A DNA stretch of 64,000 nucleotides, from contig NZ_FPAQ01000006.1 in NCBI RefSeq assembly GCF_900116405.1, positions 58,283-122,282 of the forward strand, in the 5' to 3' direction. Below, piece after piece: positions 22,208-30,225 of this stretch. Position numbers and translations under genes: made by a program. Every line of letters starts with the position of its first letter. Position 1 is the first letter of the stretch. A model generated the notes under the pieces. It ran no database searches, was not told the origin of the DNA, and saw only the letters and a list, made by a program, of their open reading frames with translations. The DNA is from Halomonas saccharevitans (lineage in GTDB: Bacteria; Pseudomonadota; Gammaproteobacteria; Pseudomonadales; Halomonadaceae).

Positions 22208-23230
22208 ATGAAGTCACAGAAACTGTTGACGAGCGCCGGTATTGGCGCACTGATGGTTGGCATGTCCACCGCTGCCATGGCTGATAACTGGCGCTACGCC
22301 CACGAGGAGTACGAAGGCGACGTGCAGGACGTCTTCGCGGTCGCCTTCAAGGACTACATCGAGGCGAACTCCGATCACTCGCTGCAGATCTACCGCTTCG
22401 GCGAGCTCGGCGAGTCCGACGACATCATGGAGCAGACCCAGAACGGTATCCTGCAGTTCGTCAACCAGTCTCCCGGCTTCACCGGCGCGCTGATCCCCGA
22501 GGCACAGATCTTCTTCATCCCCTATCTGATGCCCACCGACATGAATCAGGTGCTCGAGTTCTTCGACGAGAGCAAGGCCATCAACGAGATGTTCCCGGAG
22601 CTCTACGCCGAGCAGGGCCTCGAGCTGCTGCAGATGTATCCGGAAGGCGAGATGGTGGTCACCGCCGATGAGCCGATCACCTCGCCGGCGGACTTCGAGA
22701 ACAAGAAGATCCGCACCATGACCAACCCGCTGCTGGCCGAGACCTACAGCGCCTTCGGCGCGACGCCCACGCCGCTGCCCTGGGGCGAAGTCTACGGCGG
22801 CCTGCAGACCGGCATCATCGACGGCCAGGAAAACCCGATCTTCTGGATCGAGTCCGGCGGCCTCTACGAGGTCTCGCCGCACCTGACCTTCACCAGCCAC
22901 GGCTGGTTCACCACCGCGATGATGGCCAACCAGGACTTCTTCGAGGGCCTCTCCGACGAGGACAAGGAGCTGGTGCGCGCCGCCTCCGACGCGGCCTACG
23001 ACCACACCATCGAACACATTCAGGGACTGGCCGAGAGCTCCCTGGAGAAGATCCAGGCGTCCTCTGACGAGGTCACCGTGACGCGTCTCGACGACGCGCA
23101 GATCCAGGCCTTCAAGGAGCGTGCTCCCCAGGTCGAGGAAGAGTTCGTCGACATGACCGGCGAGAGCGGCAAGGAACTGCTCGAGCAGTTCAAGGCCGAC
23201 CTCGAGGCAGTGAAAGACGACGCGGAGTAA
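22208..23230 (+). CDS. teaA: Ectoine/hydroxyectoine TRAP binding protein TeaA
   Basis: This periplasmic receptor of the osmoregulated ectoine uptake system has 340 residues with a signal peptide ending AAMA (mature start DNWRYAHEEYEGDVQDVFA). From memory the sequence is nearly collinear with Halomonas elongata TeaA, including QVYRFGELGESDD-like, MEQTQNGILQFVNQSPGF, FFIPYLMPTDMNQVLEFFDES, KIRTMTNPLLAETYSAFG and GGLQTGIIDGQENPIFW. The start ATG 22208 follows AGAGGGA. The mature protein is acidic, as expected for a halophile periplasm. A strong hairpin directly follows, so teaA mRNA is probably more abundant than teaBC. Confidence 0.95.
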   Translation: MKSQKLLTSAGIGALMVGMSTAAMADNWRYAHEEYEGDVQDVFAVAFKDYIEANSDHSLQIYRFGELGESDDIMEQTQNGILQFVNQSPGFTGALIPEAQIFFIPYLMPTDMNQVLEFFDESKAINEMFPELYAEQGLELLQMYPEGEMVVTADEPITSPADFENKKIRTMTNPLLAETYSAFGATPTPLPWGEVYGGLQTGIIDGQENPIFWIESGGLYEVSPHLTFTSHGWFTTAMMANQDFFEGLSDEDKELVRAASDAAYDHTIEHIQGLAESSLEKIQASSDEVTVTRLDDAQIQAFKERAPQVEEEFVDMTGESGKELLEQFKADLEAVKDDAE

Positions 23231-23253
23231 CCTCTATCGACGTCGCCTCGACA

Positions 23254-23281
23254 GGGGGGTGGCCCGCCCGGGCCACCCCCC
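23254..23281 (+). terminator. Strong hairpin between teaA and teaB
   Basis: A perfect 12-bp stem (GGGGGGTGGCCC with GGGCCACCCCCC) and a 4-nt loop, 24 nt after the teaA stop, followed by TGCTGTTTCTG rather than a run of Ts. It probably acts as an attenuator or mRNA-stabilising element that favours binding protein over permease. Confidence 0.7.
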
Positions 23282-23428
23282 TGCTGTTTCTGGGCAGGGA
23301 ATTTCCAGGCATGCGCGAGCGTGCACCCAGCGTTGATGTCTCGGGTCTCGGTGGCCGGTCGCGGCGCGTATGCTGGACTTCTAGGAATCCCTGATTCCCC
23401 GCATCGCATGCTGAAAGGGAGCGCGGAC

Positions 23429-24007
23429 ATGACCGAAGAAGAGTCCGAAAAGCATTACCGCTCGGGATTGCCGGGCTTTCTGGGCACCATCGACACCTTC
23501 ATCAGTAAACTCGAGGCGGTCATTCTGGCGCTCGGCGTGCTGCTGATGGCCTTCAACACGATCGCCAACGTTATCGCCCGCTTCGTGTTCGGCGACAGCA
23601 TCTACTTCTCCGGCGAGATCAATCGCATCCTGATCATCATGATCACCTTCGCCGGCATCGGCTATGCCGCTCGGCACGGCCGCCATATCCGCATGTCGGC
23701 CATCTACGATGCGCTTCCCGTGGGCGGGCGCAAGGCGCTGATGATCTTCATCGCGCTGGGCACCTCGCTGGTGATGTTCTTCCTGCTTTACTACTCGATC
23801 ATCTACATCCTGGACCTCCACGACAAAGGCAGGATCCTGCCGGCACTGGGCTTCCCGATCTGGATCATCTACGTCTGGGCACCGCTCGGCTTTTTGATCA
23901 CCGGCATCCAGTACCTGCTCACCGCGATCAAGAACCTGACGTCGCGGGACGTCTATCTGTCGACCGGCGTGCTCGACGGTTACAAGGATACGGAAACGGA
24001 AGTCTGA
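23429..24007 (+). CDS. teaB: Ectoine TRAP transporter small subunit TeaB
   Basis: This 192-residue DctQ-type membrane subunit has four hydrophobic helices (AVILALGVLLMAFNTIANVIARF, NRILIIMITFAGIGYAA, KALMIFIALGTSLVMFFLLYYSIIYIL, WIIYVWAPLGFLITGIQYLL). The RHGRHIRMSAIYD motif is typical. I chose the ATG at 23429 with GGGAGC 8 nt upstream; the frame is open further upstream but lacks family similarity. The small GGAATC/GATTCC hairpin at about 23,385-23,399 lies in its leader. Confidence 0.93.
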   Translation: MTEEESEKHYRSGLPGFLGTIDTFISKLEAVILALGVLLMAFNTIANVIARFVFGDSIYFSGEINRILIIMITFAGIGYAARHGRHIRMSAIYDALPVGGRKALMIFIALGTSLVMFFLLYYSIIYILDLHDKGRILPALGFPIWIIYVWAPLGFLITGIQYLLTAIKNLTSRDVYLSTGVLDGYKDTETEV

Positions 24008-24042
24008 CCTGACGGTGGGCAGAAAGCCCGGGGGAACGCAAG

Positions 24043-25326
24043 ATGACGACAATAATGGTTACCACCATGATCGCCCTGCTGCTGCTGGGCTTTCCCATGA
24101 TGATCCCGCTAATCACTGCGGCGGTCATCGGTTTCTTCATGATGTTCAATGGCCTGGGCCAGATGGACACGCTGATCCAGCAGATGATGGCGGGCATCCG
24201 CCCGGCCTCGCTGATCGCGGTGCCGATGTTCATCCTCGCCGCGGACATCATGACGCGAGGCCAGTCGGCCGAGCGTCTGATCAACATGGTGATGTCCTTC
24301 ATCGGCCACGTGAAGGGCGGGCTGGCGGTCAGCACCGCCGCCTCCTGTACCCTGTTCGGCGCGGTGTCGGGCTCCACCCAGGCCACCGTGGTGGCCGTCG
24401 GCTCGCCCCTGCGCCCCAAGATGCTAAAGGCGGGCTACTCCGACTCCTTCACCCTCGCGCTGATCATCAATGCCAGCGACATCGCCTTTTTGATCCCGCC
24501 GAGCATCGGCATGATCATCTACGGAGTCATCTCGGGGACCTCCATCGCCGAGCTGTTCATCGCCGGCATCGGCCCGGGGCTGCTGATCCTGCTGATGTTC
24601 TCCATCTACTGCGTGATCTACGCCACCCTGCGCAAGGTTCCCACCGAGCCGAAGTCGAGCTGGGGCGAGCGCTTCACCGCGGTGCGCCTGGCGCTGTGGC
24701 CGCTGGGCTTCCCGGTGATCATCGTCGGCGGCATCTACGGCGGCATCTTCAGCCCAACCGAGGCGGCGGCGGCCTGCGTGCTCTATGCCATCTTCCTGGA
24801 ATTCCTGATCTTCCGCTCCCTGAAGATTCCGGACATCTACGCGATCGCCAAGTCCACCGGCCTGATCACCGCCGTGGTGTTCATCCTGGTCGCGGTGGGT
24901 AACGGCTTCTCCTGGATCATCTCCTTCGCCCAGATCCCCCAGGAGCTCCTGGCGGCGGCAGGCATTCACGAGGCCGGTCCCACCGGCGTGCTGATCGCCA
25001 TCTGCATCGCCTTCTTCGTGGCCTGCATGTTCGTCGATCCCATTGTGGTGATCCTGGTGCTGACGCCGATCTTTGCCCCGGCCGTCGCGGCCACCGGCCT
25101 GGATCCGGTGCTGGTCGGTATCCTGATCACCCTGCAGGTGGCGATCGGCTCGGCGACCCCGCCCTTCGGCTGCGACATTTTCACCGCGATTGCCATCTTC
25201 AAGCGGCCCTACCTGGACGTGATAAAGGGCACCCCGCCCTTTATCATGATCCTGGTGCTGGCGGCGACTCTGCTGATCCTGTTTCCGCAGATCGCCCTCT
25301 TCCTTCGCGACCTGGCCTTCCGGTAA
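24043..25326 (+). CDS. teaC: Ectoine TRAP transporter large subunit TeaC
   Basis: This 427-residue DctM-type transport subunit is driven by the ion gradient. Hydrophobic segments run through the length. Characteristic blocks are LIAVPMFILAADIMTRGQSAERLINM, the central SCTLFGAVSGSTQATVVAVGSPL, FLIPPSIGMIIYGVISGTSIAELF, FSPTEAAAACVLYAIFLE and the C-terminal ATPPFGCDIFTAIAIFKRPY. It follows teaB after 35 nt. Its Q/M organisation as separate proteins matches H. elongata. Confidence 0.95.
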   Translation: MTTIMVTTMIALLLLGFPMMIPLITAAVIGFFMMFNGLGQMDTLIQQMMAGIRPASLIAVPMFILAADIMTRGQSAERLINMVMSFIGHVKGGLAVSTAASCTLFGAVSGSTQATVVAVGSPLRPKMLKAGYSDSFTLALIINASDIAFLIPPSIGMIIYGVISGTSIAELFIAGIGPGLLILLMFSIYCVIYATLRKVPTEPKSSWGERFTAVRLALWPLGFPVIIVGGIYGGIFSPTEAAAACVLYAIFLEFLIFRSLKIPDIYAIAKSTGLITAVVFILVAVGNGFSWIISFAQIPQELLAAAGIHEAGPTGVLIAICIAFFVACMFVDPIVVILVLTPIFAPAVAATGLDPVLVGILITLQVAIGSATPPFGCDIFTAIAIFKRPYLDVIKGTPPFIMILVLAATLLILFPQIALFLRDLAFR

Positions 25327-25359
25327 GCCTCGCGACTCGGCCTTAGGAGAACGACGATC

Positions 25360-25803
25360 ATGTTCAATCGCATACTGGTCCCGGTGGACGGGTCCAAGGG
25401 TGCCATGAAGGCGCTGGAGAAGGGCGCAGGCCTGCAGATGCTCACCGGTGCCGAGCTCTACATCCTCTGCGTCTTCAAGCACCACAGCCTGCTCGAGGCC
25501 TCGCTCTCCATGGTGCGTCCCGACAAGCTGGACCTCCCCGACGACGTGCTCAAGGAATACGCCACTGAGATCGCGGTGCACGCCAAGGCGCAGGCCGAGG
25601 AACTCGGGGTGCCGCCGGAGCGGATGCGCGCCTTCGTCAAGGGGGGGCGGCCGTCGCGCACCATCGTGCGCTTCGCCCGCAAGCGCGAATGTGACCTGAT
25701 CGTGATCGGCTCCCAGGGCACCAACGGCGACAAGAGCCTGCTGCTGGGCAGCGTCGCCCAGCGAGTGGCCGGCTCCGCCCACTGCCCTACCCTGATCATC
25801 TAA
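25360..25803 (+). CDS. teaD: Universal stress protein TeaD, regulator of the ectoine transporter
   Basis: This 147-residue Usp protein has the ATP-binding motif [20 protein letters not shown] (G-X2-G-X9-GS form) and an N-terminal [18 protein letters not shown]. In H. elongata TeaD is an ATP-binding protein that lowers transport through TeaABC. Its position as the fourth gene, 33 nt after teaC with AGGAGA upstream, is the same. A long hairpin follows the stop. Confidence 0.93.
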   Translation: MFNRILVPVDGSKGAMKALEKGAGLQMLTGAELYILCVFKHHSLLEASLSMVRPDKLDLPDDVLKEYATEIAVHAKAQAEELGVPPERMRAFVKGGRPSRTIVRFARKRECDLIVIGSQGTNGDKSLLLGSVAQRVAGSAHCPTLII

Positions 25804-25823
25804 CCCCGACGCGAGGCGTCAGC

Positions 25824-25865
25824 GAACCGGTTTGCCGGCACCCTCCACGGGTGCGGAACCGGTTC
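25824..25865 (+). terminator. Interrupted hairpin after teaD
   Basis: Outer arms GAACCGGTT/AACCGGTTC (25824-25832 with 25857-25865) enclose an inner stem GCACCC/GGGTGC (25838-25843, 25849-25854). It has no T-tract. It is the likely end of teaABCD; the duplicated AACCGGTT palindromes could instead be an operator for the next gene. Confidence 0.5.
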
Positions 25866-25947
25866 GGCACTGTTAGAGTCCCAGCATTCCGATCTTGCGT
25901 ATTCTATCCATCCAAGGCGCCACGGCGCCGGACCACAAGGTTGCTTC

Positions 25948-26634
25948 ATGAAGACACTGCTGACCACCGCCTCCCTCGCCGCCCTGCTGACTGCCGCGCC
26001 GCTGGCCCTGGCCGCGCCGGAATCCGAGGACGAGAAGCTGAGCTACAGCCTCGGCGTGACCCTGGGTCAGAGCATCCAGCAGGACGTGGCGGATCTCGAC
26101 ATCGACGCCTTCACTCAGGCCATTCGCGACGTCTTCGGCGGCGAGGAGCTGGAGATGAGCGATCAGCAGATGGCCGAAGCCCTGACCGCCTTCCAGCAGC
26201 AGGCCATGGCCTCCCGCGAAGCCGAAGCCGAGCAGAAGGCCGCCGCCAACCGCGCCGAAGGCGAGGCCTACCTGGCCGAGAACGCCGAGCAGGACGGCGT
26301 GACGGTCACCGACTCCGGCCTGCAGTATCGCGAGCTGGAAAGCGGCGACGGCGCCACGCCCGTGGCCGGCGATACCGTTCAGGTCCACTACGAGGGCACG
26401 CTGATCGACGGCACCGTCTTCGACAGCTCCTACCAGCGCGGAGAGCCGGTCAGCTTCCAGGTGGGCCAGGTCATCGAGGGCTGGCAGGAGGCCCTGCAGC
26501 TGATGAGCGTGGGCGATACCTGGGAAGTGGTGATTCCCTCCGAGCTCGCCTACGGCGCTCAGGGCCAGGGCCCCATCGGTCCTCACGAGACCCTGATCTT
26601 CAAGGTCGAGCTGCTCGACGTCACCGGTGAGTGA
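25948..26634 (+). CDS. FKBP-type peptidyl-prolyl isomerase (FkpA/Mip-like)
   Basis: This exported isomerase of 228 residues has a signal peptide ending LALAAP. The N-terminal dimerisation domain is helical (SYSLGVTLGQSIQQDVADLDIDAFTQAIRDVF, then a Q/A/E-rich helix to about residue 115). The C-terminal FKBP domain carries VQVHYEGTLIDGTVFDSSYQRGEP, FQVGQVIEGWQEALQLMSVGD and PSELAYGAQGQGPIGPHETLIFKVELLDV. It acts in periplasmic protein folding. The following esterase gene starts within or just after its stop. Confidence 0.93.
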   Translation: MKTLLTTASLAALLTAAPLALAAPESEDEKLSYSLGVTLGQSIQQDVADLDIDAFTQAIRDVFGGEELEMSDQQMAEALTAFQQQAMASREAEAEQKAAANRAEGEAYLAENAEQDGVTVTDSGLQYRELESGDGATPVAGDTVQVHYEGTLIDGTVFDSSYQRGEPVSFQVGQVIEGWQEALQLMSVGDTWEVVIPSELAYGAQGQGPIGPHETLIFKVELLDVTGE

Positions 26635-26644
26635 TCCGGCCGCG

Positions 26645-27700
26645 ATGCGTCCCGTCCGCTGCCTGTCGGCCGTCGGTCTCTGTCTGACGCTGGGCATGGC
26701 CGCTCCCGCGGTCGCCCAGTCAACGCCGGAGTCGCTGCCCCGCCTCGGGCTCGCCGCACACGACGCCAGCGTGATCGGCGTCTCCTCGGGGGGCTACATG
26801 GCCACCCAGCTGGCGGTGGCCTGGCCGGAGCGTTTCAGCGGGCTCGGCGTGCTCGCCGCCGGCCCTTGGGCCTGCGCCCGCGGCTCCCTGAGCCTGGCTC
26901 TGGGCCAGTGCATGGGCACCCACAAGGGCCCGCCCGACCTGGAACTCCTGGCGGATCGTTACCGCGACTATCGCGAGCGCGATCTGGTCGGTGAGGCCGA
27001 GGCGCTCGCCGAGCTGCGGGTCTTCATCTGGCAGGGCGCCGAAGACGACACCGTGGCCCCGGCGCTCGGCCAGGCACTCGCCGAGCAGTTCCGTGGCTGG
27101 CTGGCCGCGCCCGAGGAGCAGCTGAGCCGCGTGGAGAGCGAGCAGGCCGGCCACGGCTGGCCGGTGGCGGCAGATACTCAGGCGCCCGTGCAGGAGCTCA
27201 CGGACTGCCGCGAGGGAGGGGCCACGCACCTGCTGGCCTGCGACCGGGACATCGCCGGCGAGGCGCTAGGCTGGCTGCATGGCGAGCTCACCCCGCCCGA
27301 GGCGCAGGAGGCCTCCGGCCGGCTGCTCGCCTTCGATCAGGCAGACTTCGATGCCCGGGGGCTCGCTGACACCGGCTACCTCTACGTGCCGGAACGCTGC
27401 GAGGCGGGGGGCTGCACGCTCACCGTGGCGCTGCACGGCTGCGCAATGGGTGCCGAGCAGATCGGCGAGACCTTCGTGCGCCACAGCGGCCTGAACGACT
27501 GGGCCGCCGCCAACGAGCGGGTGGTGCTCTACCCCCAGGCGGAGACCAGCCTGCCCAACCCCCAGGGGTGCTGGGACTGGTGGGGCTTCGCCGAGAGCGC
27601 CTGGCAGCTCGACCCGCTGCACGACACCCGCGAGGGCACACAGACCAGCGCCCTGATGGCCATGATCGCGCGCCTGCAGGCGGCGCCCGAGACGCCCTGA
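26645..27700 (+). CDS. PHB depolymerase-like secreted esterase (type 2 alpha/beta-hydrolase)
   Basis: This 351-residue protein has a signal peptide ending AAPAVAQ. The nucleophile is in GVSSGGYMATQLAVAWPERFSGLGVLAAGPWACARG, which matches the lipase-like box of short-chain PHB depolymerases of the PhaZ7/PhaZd-like type. Candidate Asp (GAEDDTVAP) and His (GHGWPVA) follow. The C-terminal part (VALHGCAMGAEQIGETFVRHSGLNDWAAANERVVLYPQ, NPQGCWDWWGF) is also family-typical. It may cleave PHB or other polyesters. An in-frame GTG at 26627, inside the FKBP gene, is the alternative start; I prefer ATG 26645 because the signal peptide begins there. Confidence 0.82.
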   Translation: MRPVRCLSAVGLCLTLGMAAPAVAQSTPESLPRLGLAAHDASVIGVSSGGYMATQLAVAWPERFSGLGVLAAGPWACARGSLSLALGQCMGTHKGPPDLELLADRYRDYRERDLVGEAEALAELRVFIWQGAEDDTVAPALGQALAEQFRGWLAAPEEQLSRVESEQAGHGWPVAADTQAPVQELTDCREGGATHLLACDRDIAGEALGWLHGELTPPEAQEASGRLLAFDQADFDARGLADTGYLYVPERCEAGGCTLTVALHGCAMGAEQIGETFVRHSGLNDWAAANERVVLYPQAETSLPNPQGCWDWWGFAESAWQLDPLHDTREGTQTSALMAMIARLQAAPETP

Positions 27701-27704
27701 GCCG

Positions 27705-27721
27705 GCGCCGCCGGGCGGCGC
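27705..27721 (+). terminator. Hairpin between convergent esterase and SCO genes
   Basis: A 7-bp stem GCGCCGC/GCGGCGC with a 3-nt loop, 5 nt after the stop. A second perfect stem, GGAGGGC/GCCCTCC (27740-27757), overlaps the SCO stop codon. Neither has a T-tract. Confidence 0.4.
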
Positions 27722-27747
27722 TCCCGCAGCGGTTGGATCGGAGGGCG

Positions 27748-28347
27748 TCAGCCCTCCGCCAGGGCCTGCTCCAGGGCCGCCTGGAGCGGGCCCGAGGTGG
27801 GAGAGTGCAGCACGCGACGCCGGATCTCTCCGTCACGGTCGACCAGAAACAGCGAAGCGCTGTGGTCGATGGTGTAGGCCATGGCGGAGTCCGGAGTCTC
27901 CACCCGGCGCCAGACCACTCCGTAGCGCTCGGCCAGCGGCGCCAGCTCCTCCGGGCTGGCGGTGGCGCCGATGAACGCCTCGCCGAAGAACGCCAGGTAC
28001 TCCTCAAGCCGCGCCAGGGTATCCCGCTCCGGATCCAGCGAGATCATCAACGGCACCACCCGGCGGCGCTGCGCGGGGTCCAGCCGCTCCATCGCCTGAC
28101 GCACCACGGCGAGCCCCATCGGGCAGACGTCGGGGCACCAGGTGTAGCCGAAGAAGACCACCGCCAGCTGATCCTCCTCGAGCTGGCGCAGCGAGAAGTC
28201 GCCCTCGGTCGACGCCAGCTCGATCGGACCGCCCTCGGGCTCGCCGTCGGCCGGCGACGACTGTTGGGTGAAAGCCACGCCGACCGCCACCAGCATCGCC
28301 AGTACCGCGGAAAGCCCCAGCCAGATGCCACGTCGCCTCATCGTCAT
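27748..28347 (-). CDS. SCO1/SenC family copper chaperone
   Basis: This membrane-anchored periplasmic thioredoxin-fold protein delivers copper to the Cu-A centre of cytochrome c oxidase. It has 199 residues with an N-terminal anchor (GIWLGLSAVLAMLVAVGVAF). The copper ligands are Cys71 and Cys75 in YTWCPDVCPMG, plus His162 in TIDHSASLFLVD. The ATG at 28347 overlaps the stop of the upstream gene (ATGA), so the two are translationally coupled. The frame is open further upstream, but that part is a shadow. Confidence 0.92.
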   Translation of the reverse strand: MTMRRRGIWLGLSAVLAMLVAVGVAFTQQSSPADGEPEGGPIELASTEGDFSLRQLEEDQLAVVFFGYTWCPDVCPMGLAVVRQAMERLDPAQRRRVVPLMISLDPERDTLARLEEYLAFFGEAFIGATASPEELAPLAERYGVVWRRVETPDSAMAYTIDHSASLFLVDRDGEIRRRVLHSPTSGPLQAALEQALAEG

Positions 28348-28874
28348 CGCCTCTCTACCTCGAAGTCGAACCAGCTTCCCAGACGCCCCCGGGGCGTGTC
28401 CACGACCACCTTCGCCCGCCAGGGCATGACCGCTTCGGTGCAGATCGAGACCTGCCCCGCGCCGCGGAATACCCCGCCGCCCTCGGCCTCGAGGGGGAAG
28501 CGATGCAGCCCCATGTCCATCTCGCGGCCGACGAAGTCGACCCGCACGGCCTCGGCCGGCGTGCCGGAGACGCGCACCTCCAGCGGCAGGCGCTCGAGGG
28601 GCCGGATTGCCCCCTGGGAGACCACCGCCAGGCTCAGCTCGGCGCCGCCGCCCAGGCGCGCGGTACACGGCGCCGCGGAGGGATCGCAGGCGGCCCGCGC
28701 CGGAGGCATCCAGCGCACCTCGGCCTCGTCGCGCAGGCTATAGCTGGTCAGGTACCAGAGGGCCACGGCGAGGGTCAGCAGGGTGACTGTGATCAGCAGG
28801 TGCAGCAGCGGCAGGCGCGCCGCGCCGCTCGACGACGGGATACGCGGGGGCATGGCGAAGCGCGAGGCCTCCAT
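28344..28874 (-). CDS. FixH-like single-span periplasmic protein coupled to SCO
   Basis: This 176-residue protein has one N-terminal membrane helix (LLHLLITVTLLTLAVALWYLTSY) and a beta-rich periplasmic domain. The C-terminal half (VDFVGREMDMGLHRFPLEAEGGGVFRGAGQVSICTEAVMPWRAKVVV) resembles the FixH/YtkA-like pattern: a Met-rich loop, a glycine turn, then a W-x-A strand. The MDMG motif could bind copper. The gene overlaps SCO by 4 nt. I infer a role in copper delivery or oxidase assembly; the family assignment is by pattern only. Confidence 0.6.
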   Translation of the reverse strand: MEASRFAMPPRIPSSSGAARLPLLHLLITVTLLTLAVALWYLTSYSLRDEAEVRWMPPARAACDPSAAPCTARLGGGAELSLAVVSQGAIRPLERLPLEVRVSGTPAEAVRVDFVGREMDMGLHRFPLEAEGGGVFRGAGQVSICTEAVMPWRAKVVVDTPRGRLGSWFDFEVERR

Positions 28875-28961
28875 CGGTGGCAGGATGCGGGTAAGCTTAC
28901 CAGTATTTACCGGCGGCGAAGTGCGCGAGGATGTCGCAGGGAACGTTCACGAGGGGGTGTC

Positions 28962-29876
28962 ATGGAAGGCGTAGGCAGTGCACTGGGACCGCTGTTCCTG
29001 CTGATCCTGCTGGGCGCGGGGCTCGGCCGCTGGCGCCAGCCGGGCGGGGATTTCTGGCCGCAGATGGAGCGGCTGATCTACTTCCTCCTGTTTCCCGCCA
29101 TGCTGGTGTCGACCCTGGCCGGCGCGGATGTCGGCCAGGTGCCGGTGGCGCGGCTCGCCCTGGCGCTGCTCGGCGCCCTGGGGCTGTTCGGTCTGCTGCT
29201 GTGGGGGCTGCGCCAGCGGCTCGGCCTCGAGCCCGCCGCCTTCACCTCGACCCTCCAGGGCGCGCTGCGCTTCAACACCTACGTCGGCGTGGCCGGCGCG
29301 GCGGCCCTGCACGGCAAGGCCGGGACCACGGTGGCGGCGGTCGCCGTGGCGCTGCTGGTGCCGATGGTCAACGTGCTCTGCGTGGTCAGCTTCATCGCCG
29401 CGGGCACCCTCGGCACGGCGAGCCTGGGGCGCAGCCTGGGAGCGCTGGCGCGCAACCCGCTGATCCTCGCCTGCCTGGCCGGCATCGGCCTGAACGCAAG
29501 CGGCGTCGGCCTGCCCGGCTGGAGCGCGCCCACCGTGGAGCTGCTCGGTCGCGCCGCCCTGCCGCTGGGTCTGGTGGCCGTGGGCGTGGCGCTGCGACCC
29601 GCCGCGCTGCTGCGGCTCGACCGCGGCGTCTGGGCCGCCAACCTGATCAAGCTGGTGCTGATGCCGGCGACGGTGCTAGCCCTGGCCCTGCTGCTCGGCC
29701 TGGACCCGGTGAGCCGGGACGTGGCGCTGCTCTTCGCCGCCCTGCCCACCGCCACCTCGGCCTACATCCTGGCCCGTCAGCTGGGCGGCGACGCCGAGCT
29801 GATGGCGGCGCTGATCACTGGCCAGACGCTGCTGGCCATGGCGACCCTGCCGCTGTGGCTGAAACTGGTCGGCTGA
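28962..29876 (+). CDS. AEC family transporter
   Basis: This 304-residue auxin-efflux-carrier-type membrane protein has about 10 hydrophobic segments. Typical features are FLLILLGAGLGRWR at the start, LIYFLLFPAMLVSTLA, ALRFNTYVGVAGAAALHG, LARNPLILACLAGIGLNASG and LPTATSAYILARQLGGDAELMAALITGQTLL near the end. Bacterial members export or import dicarboxylates, malonate or other organic acids; the substrate here is unknown. The start is ATG 28962. Confidence 0.88.
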   Translation: MEGVGSALGPLFLLILLGAGLGRWRQPGGDFWPQMERLIYFLLFPAMLVSTLAGADVGQVPVARLALALLGALGLFGLLLWGLRQRLGLEPAAFTSTLQGALRFNTYVGVAGAAALHGKAGTTVAAVAVALLVPMVNVLCVVSFIAAGTLGTASLGRSLGALARNPLILACLAGIGLNASGVGLPGWSAPTVELLGRAALPLGLVAVGVALRPAALLRLDRGVWAANLIKLVLMPATVLALALLLGLDPVSRDVALLFAALPTATSAYILARQLGGDAELMAALITGQTLLAMATLPLWLKLVG

Positions 29877-29947
29877 AGCCGGTCGGCCGAGATGGATCGG
29901 GCAAGCCGGGGCTTTCGATCTCTTAACGAAAACATTTCTTGTTTGCA

Positions 29948-29976
29948 TTGACGACGCAAACGAGAATGATTACTCT
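29948..29976 (+). promoter_or_regulatory. Promoter with a partial Fur-box-like sequence, upstream of the sRNA candidate
   Basis: TTGACG (29948-29953), 17-nt spacer, TACTCT (29971-29976). The sequence GAGAATGATTACTCT from 29962 overlaps the -10 and matches the first two hexamers of the GATAAT-repeat Fur consensus (9 of the first 11 positions), but the third hexamer is poor. The surrounding 60 bp is markedly AT-rich for this genome. Confidence 0.55.
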
Positions 29977-29982
29977 GCAAGG

Positions 29983-30098
29983 GTGGCGTTGATGAGGCGC
30001 CACGACCGGACAGGGCCCCTGCCAGTGCCCTGTCAGGATTTCTCCCTCTCATTGTTTGTCACGGTTCTTGTCGCCGCCCCCACGGGCGGCGTTTTTTT
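29983..30098 (+). ncRNA. Candidate small regulatory RNA
   Basis: No protein-coding gene fits the 349 bp between the AEC gene and trmB. The predicted transcript of about 116 nt starts after the promoter at 29,948-29,976. It would fold as stem 1 TGGCG/CGCCA (29984-30002) and stem 2 GACAGGGC/GCCCTGTC (30009-30034). A pyrimidine-rich unpaired linker (30035-30071, including TTTCTCCCTCTC) follows, then an 8-bp terminator hairpin with seven Ts. This is the architecture of Hfq-dependent base-pairing sRNAs. The TCTCCCTCTC tract is complementary to purine-rich ribosome-binding sites. I do not recognise a named family. Confidence 0.6.
30072..30098 (+). terminator. Intrinsic terminator of the sRNA candidate
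   Basis: An 8-bp stem CGCCGCCC/GGGCGGCG with loop CCAC, followed directly by TTTTTTT. Confidence 0.85.
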
Positions 30099-30172
30099 GT
30101 GCGCCTCTTACGCGTCGGCCCTTTGCCACCTGCTTCCTTGCCAGCCGCCCTGTTACCACCGGCCCCATGCAA

Positions 30173-30207
30173 GACGCCCCCGGGATCGAAGGATCGCCGG
30201 GGGCGTC
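30173..30207 (-). terminator. Hairpin after trmB
   Basis: An 11-bp stem GACGCCCCCGG/CCGGGGGCGTC with a 13-nt loop, 19 nt past the trmB stop on the minus strand; weak T-run. Confidence 0.6.
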
Positions 30208-30225
30208 TGCTGGCCGTGTGATCAC

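Noticed and set aside
23285..23320. GGGAATTTCCA near 23,297 as another IclR box
   Set aside because: The half-sites are not spaced as in the 15-bp consensus and only one half matches.
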